This document shows, in pieces, positions 62,379 through 64,000 of a DNA stretch of 64,000 bases. Location of the stretch: positions 7,742,154 to 7,806,153 of the forward strand of contig NC_088101.1 in the NCBI RefSeq assembly GCF_036370855.1, given 5' to 3'. A program made the position numbers and the translations under genes. A model generated the notes under the pieces. It did no database searches and was not told the DNA's origin. It saw nothing but the letters and a program-made list of their open reading frames with translations. Every line of letters starts with the position of its first letter. Position 1 is the stretch's first letter. This stretch comes from Dromaius novaehollandiae. Its lineage: Eukaryota > Chordata > Aves > Casuariiformes > Dromaiidae.

Positions 62379-62494
62379 TTTTTTCTCACCAGGTGACGGT
62401 CTTTCATTTCTGAACGTTCAAACAAAACATGCTGAGTGGTTTTCATGCAAGATTTCTGAATAAGTCCCAGCAACCCTCCGTGTGCCTGGCCAAC
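62379..62494 (-). CDS. GPAT3-like exon (equivalent to exon 7, motif II)
   Basis: This 116-nt exon encodes VGQAHGGLLGLIQKSCMKTT, then QHVLFERSEMKDRHLVRK. Motif II FER is kept. The segment before it differs sharply from GPAT3 (KSCMKTTQHVL against RATVKACPHVW). The acceptor is CTTGCAG|G and the donor AA|GTAAGG. Confidence 0.95.
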
Positions 62495-62782
62495 CTGCAA
62501 GCCCAAAACAAACTGGTTACTATGCAAACACACACACACATTTAAATGATAAAGTTCTGAAAGGAGATGCATCAGTTTCTGAGCTCATTCACATATGATC
62601 CCAGTGCTCCTGGTCAAAAATGTGCACACACCTACCCGTGTTCATCACTCTGCAGTCCTGAAAGTGAGAATTTGAATCCTATCATATCCCACTCTCTCTA
62701 CCAATAAGCGTATGATCTCATCCAACACCCTACTTGTGGGCATCTCAACATTACCAATATTTACTGATTCTCTTGTTCATAC

Positions 62783-62876
62783 CAAAGAATAGCATCCATC
62801 ACTAGCCAGGATTAGAACATCTAATGGAGATGTGTGGTTGGCTACGCAGATGCCTCCTTTCTGCGGTCTGTTTTCC
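62783..62876 (-). CDS. GPAT3-like exon (equivalent to exon 6, motif I)
   Basis: This 94-nt exon encodes ENRPQKGGICVANHTSPLD, then VLILASDGCYSL. Motif I NHTSPLD keeps the catalytic His and Asp. The acceptor is ATTGCAG|G and the donor TTG|GTATGA. Confidence 0.95.
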
Positions 62877-63832
62877 CTGCAATGACAACCGTGAAAGTAA
62901 TTACTTGATGTTTATTCTCGAGGCTCCAGGCCCCACCAGGACATCCATCTAGTGAATGTACACCAGCAACAGAAACTCTCAGCCACAAAGGCGTTTCGCA
63001 CACATAGCATATCTATAGATCCACAGGAAGCAAAATACAAAACATTTTAAAAATATGAATATTACTGTCACACAAATTAGAACTTTGGGCAGTATATTAC
63101 AGTGCATAAGTCATCTTGCTTCATTCTTTAAAGTACCCTTCAGACTTCACTAGTTTTGGCATTTCAGTAAATTCCTTATTTCTGTTTGTTTGTTTCCTCA
63201 TAGCTGGGAATATGCAATTTCTCTGCAGAAGACATTTTAGTTGCATACATTACCATTCAGAGAGGCACATATCAAAGGCTACTCAGAGACACTGAAACTC
63301 TAAGTTCAAACATACTAGAGCATGGTTTTTGTTGTCTTCTAAAGCAAAAAAAAAAACAAAAAAACCCAAAAAAACCAAAAAACCCAGGAGACTACATTAC
63401 ATAAATCTTCATAATTACAGTAAGTAAGTAAGGAAGATAGTAGAAGATTTTACTGAAATATCATCCACAATGTACTTTAGGAAAGAGCACAAAGGATTAG
63501 TTACTGAACAAGTCAGCTAATAAAACAATTGTAGGTTTTGAGAAAAATGTCTGAGTTGAAATTTAAAATTTAATCAAGTATAGAGCATTATTCCACCTTT
63601 GCATACCGTGCAAATACACAACAGAAAATACAGCAGTGGCATCAAAATGACTGGAGAGAAAGGAAGAGACAGGGTTTAGATTATCTAAGTTCTTGAATCT
63701 AATTTCATCCATCATAATACTTATGCAATAATGGAATAAAAATCCCCCTCTGAAACTTGAGATGCTCGGTACCATAGAGGGTACTTTAAGAAATAAATGA
63801 TGCACAACTGAGAGTAGGTCGGCACCTCTCAC

Positions 63833-63922
63833 CTGTTATGGAAATGCACAGCACCACTCAGAGATCGGACCCCTAATGCAGCACATGTCATCTGGACCTG
63901 GTTGCTCAGCCAGCATTTAACC
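63833..63922 (-). CDS. GPAT3-like exon (equivalent to GPAT3 exon 5)
   Basis: This 90-nt exon encodes VKCWLSNQVQMTCAALGVRS, then LSGAVHFHNR. The acceptor is TTCTAG|G and the donor AG|GTGAGA. It is the most diverged exon, with 15 of 30 residues equal to GPAT3. It is the last exon before the window edge; the next exon upstream is not included. Confidence 0.9.
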
Positions 63923-64000
63923 CTAGAAGAAATAAAACCGTGCGTATGTTTCCAGTTCTCTGCAGTCACTCATAGCACAATATCAGGTAAACCTCCCAAC

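Larger units (their letters stand above)
56745..63832 (-). other. GPAT3-like introns (equivalent to 5-11)
   Basis: The introns are 62877-63832, 62495-62782, 60843-62378, 60449-60786, 59322-60362, 57272-59192 and 56745-57191, all GT...AG on the minus strand. Apart from the degenerate CR1-type repeat in 60843-62378 and an A/C-rich patch at about 63347-63385 in intron 5, nothing was recognised. Intron sequences are not obviously alignable with those of GPAT3, consistent with an old duplication. Confidence 0.85.
56630..64000 (-). other. GPAT3-like gene, 3' part (exons equivalent to 5-12); 5' part beyond the window
   Basis: This is a second glycerol-3-phosphate acyltransferase gene on the same strand, upstream of GPAT3. 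Eight exons are present; those matching GPAT3 exons 5-11 are 90, 94, 116, 56, 86, 129 and 80 nt, exactly as in GPAT3 and with the same phases. It encodes the last 250 or so residues with no stop or frameshift. Motifs NHTSPLD, FER, FPEGTCINN and HPVAIKYDP are intact, so it should be catalytically competent. By hand alignment 170 of 250 residues equal GPAT3 (68%), so the duplication is old. GPAT4 is less likely because of the adjacent position and exon identity. A chicken locus named AGPAT9L, which I recall only loosely, may be the orthologue. Membrane segments and promoter lie outside the window. Confidence 0.93.

Noticed and set aside
56630-63922. GPAT3-like copy as a processed or decayed pseudogene
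   Set aside because: It retains introns with canonical splice sites, GPAT3 exon lengths, open frames and all catalytic motifs.
1-64000. tRNA, rRNA, mitochondrial insertion or endogenous retrovirus
   Set aside because: I looked for characteristic tRNA loops, rRNA blocks, mitochondrial genes and LTR/gag-pol-like frames on both strands and recognised none.

Overview
This is eukaryotic, vertebrate nuclear DNA with no prokaryotic features. It most likely comes from a bird, or less likely another sauropsid. The reasons are compact introns, a very GC-rich CpG-island promoter, no mammalian SINE/L1 background, one degenerate CR1-type sauropsid repeat, and a tandem GPAT3-type gene pair that I do not know from mammals. 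The species cannot be fixed from the sequence.

Layout. Positions 1-17,150 show no recognisable gene. In vertebrates the 3' side of GPAT3 usually faces a gene desert leading to NKX6-1, and this stretch fits that. It holds simple repeats (a 20-G run, a perfect 34-copy AAAGAG array, a CT array), one unusually long open frame at the left edge, one exon-like open frame and a possible conserved non-coding patch. From 43,286 down to 18,189 on the minus strand lies a complete 12-coding-exon GPAT3 gene (glycerol-3-phosphate acyltransferase 3, formerly AGPAT9) encoding a predicted 446-residue protein. All splice sites are canonical, its CpG-island promoter is at about 43.0-43.5 kb, and its poly(A) signal is at 17,163-17,168. 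Intron 1 opens with a minisatellite of about 28 units (41,389-42,990). Intron 9 carries about 615 bp of CT-rich low-complexity sequence.

Positions 43.5-56.3 kb are intergenic, with an AT-rich block, a TG/TA microsatellite and a 352-bp internally deleted Tigger1-like DNA transposon with both ends and a TA target duplication. From 56,630 to beyond the right edge, also on the minus strand, is the 3' part (eight exons, equivalent to GPAT3 exons 5-12) of a second, intact GPAT3-like gene. Seven of these exons have exactly the same lengths and phases as in GPAT3. The proteins are about 68% identical over the shared part (170 of 250 positions, hand alignment), so this is an old head-to-tail tandem duplication.

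Both genes should encode ER-membrane acyltransferases for the first committed step of glycerolipid and triacylglycerol synthesis (glycerol-3-phosphate to lysophosphatidic acid). All four acyltransferase motifs are intact in both copies. The points most worth following up are the Tigger1-like element in a sauropsid context, the GPAT3/GPAT3-like pair, and the promoter-proximal minisatellite whose sense strand is open in the exon-1 frame.
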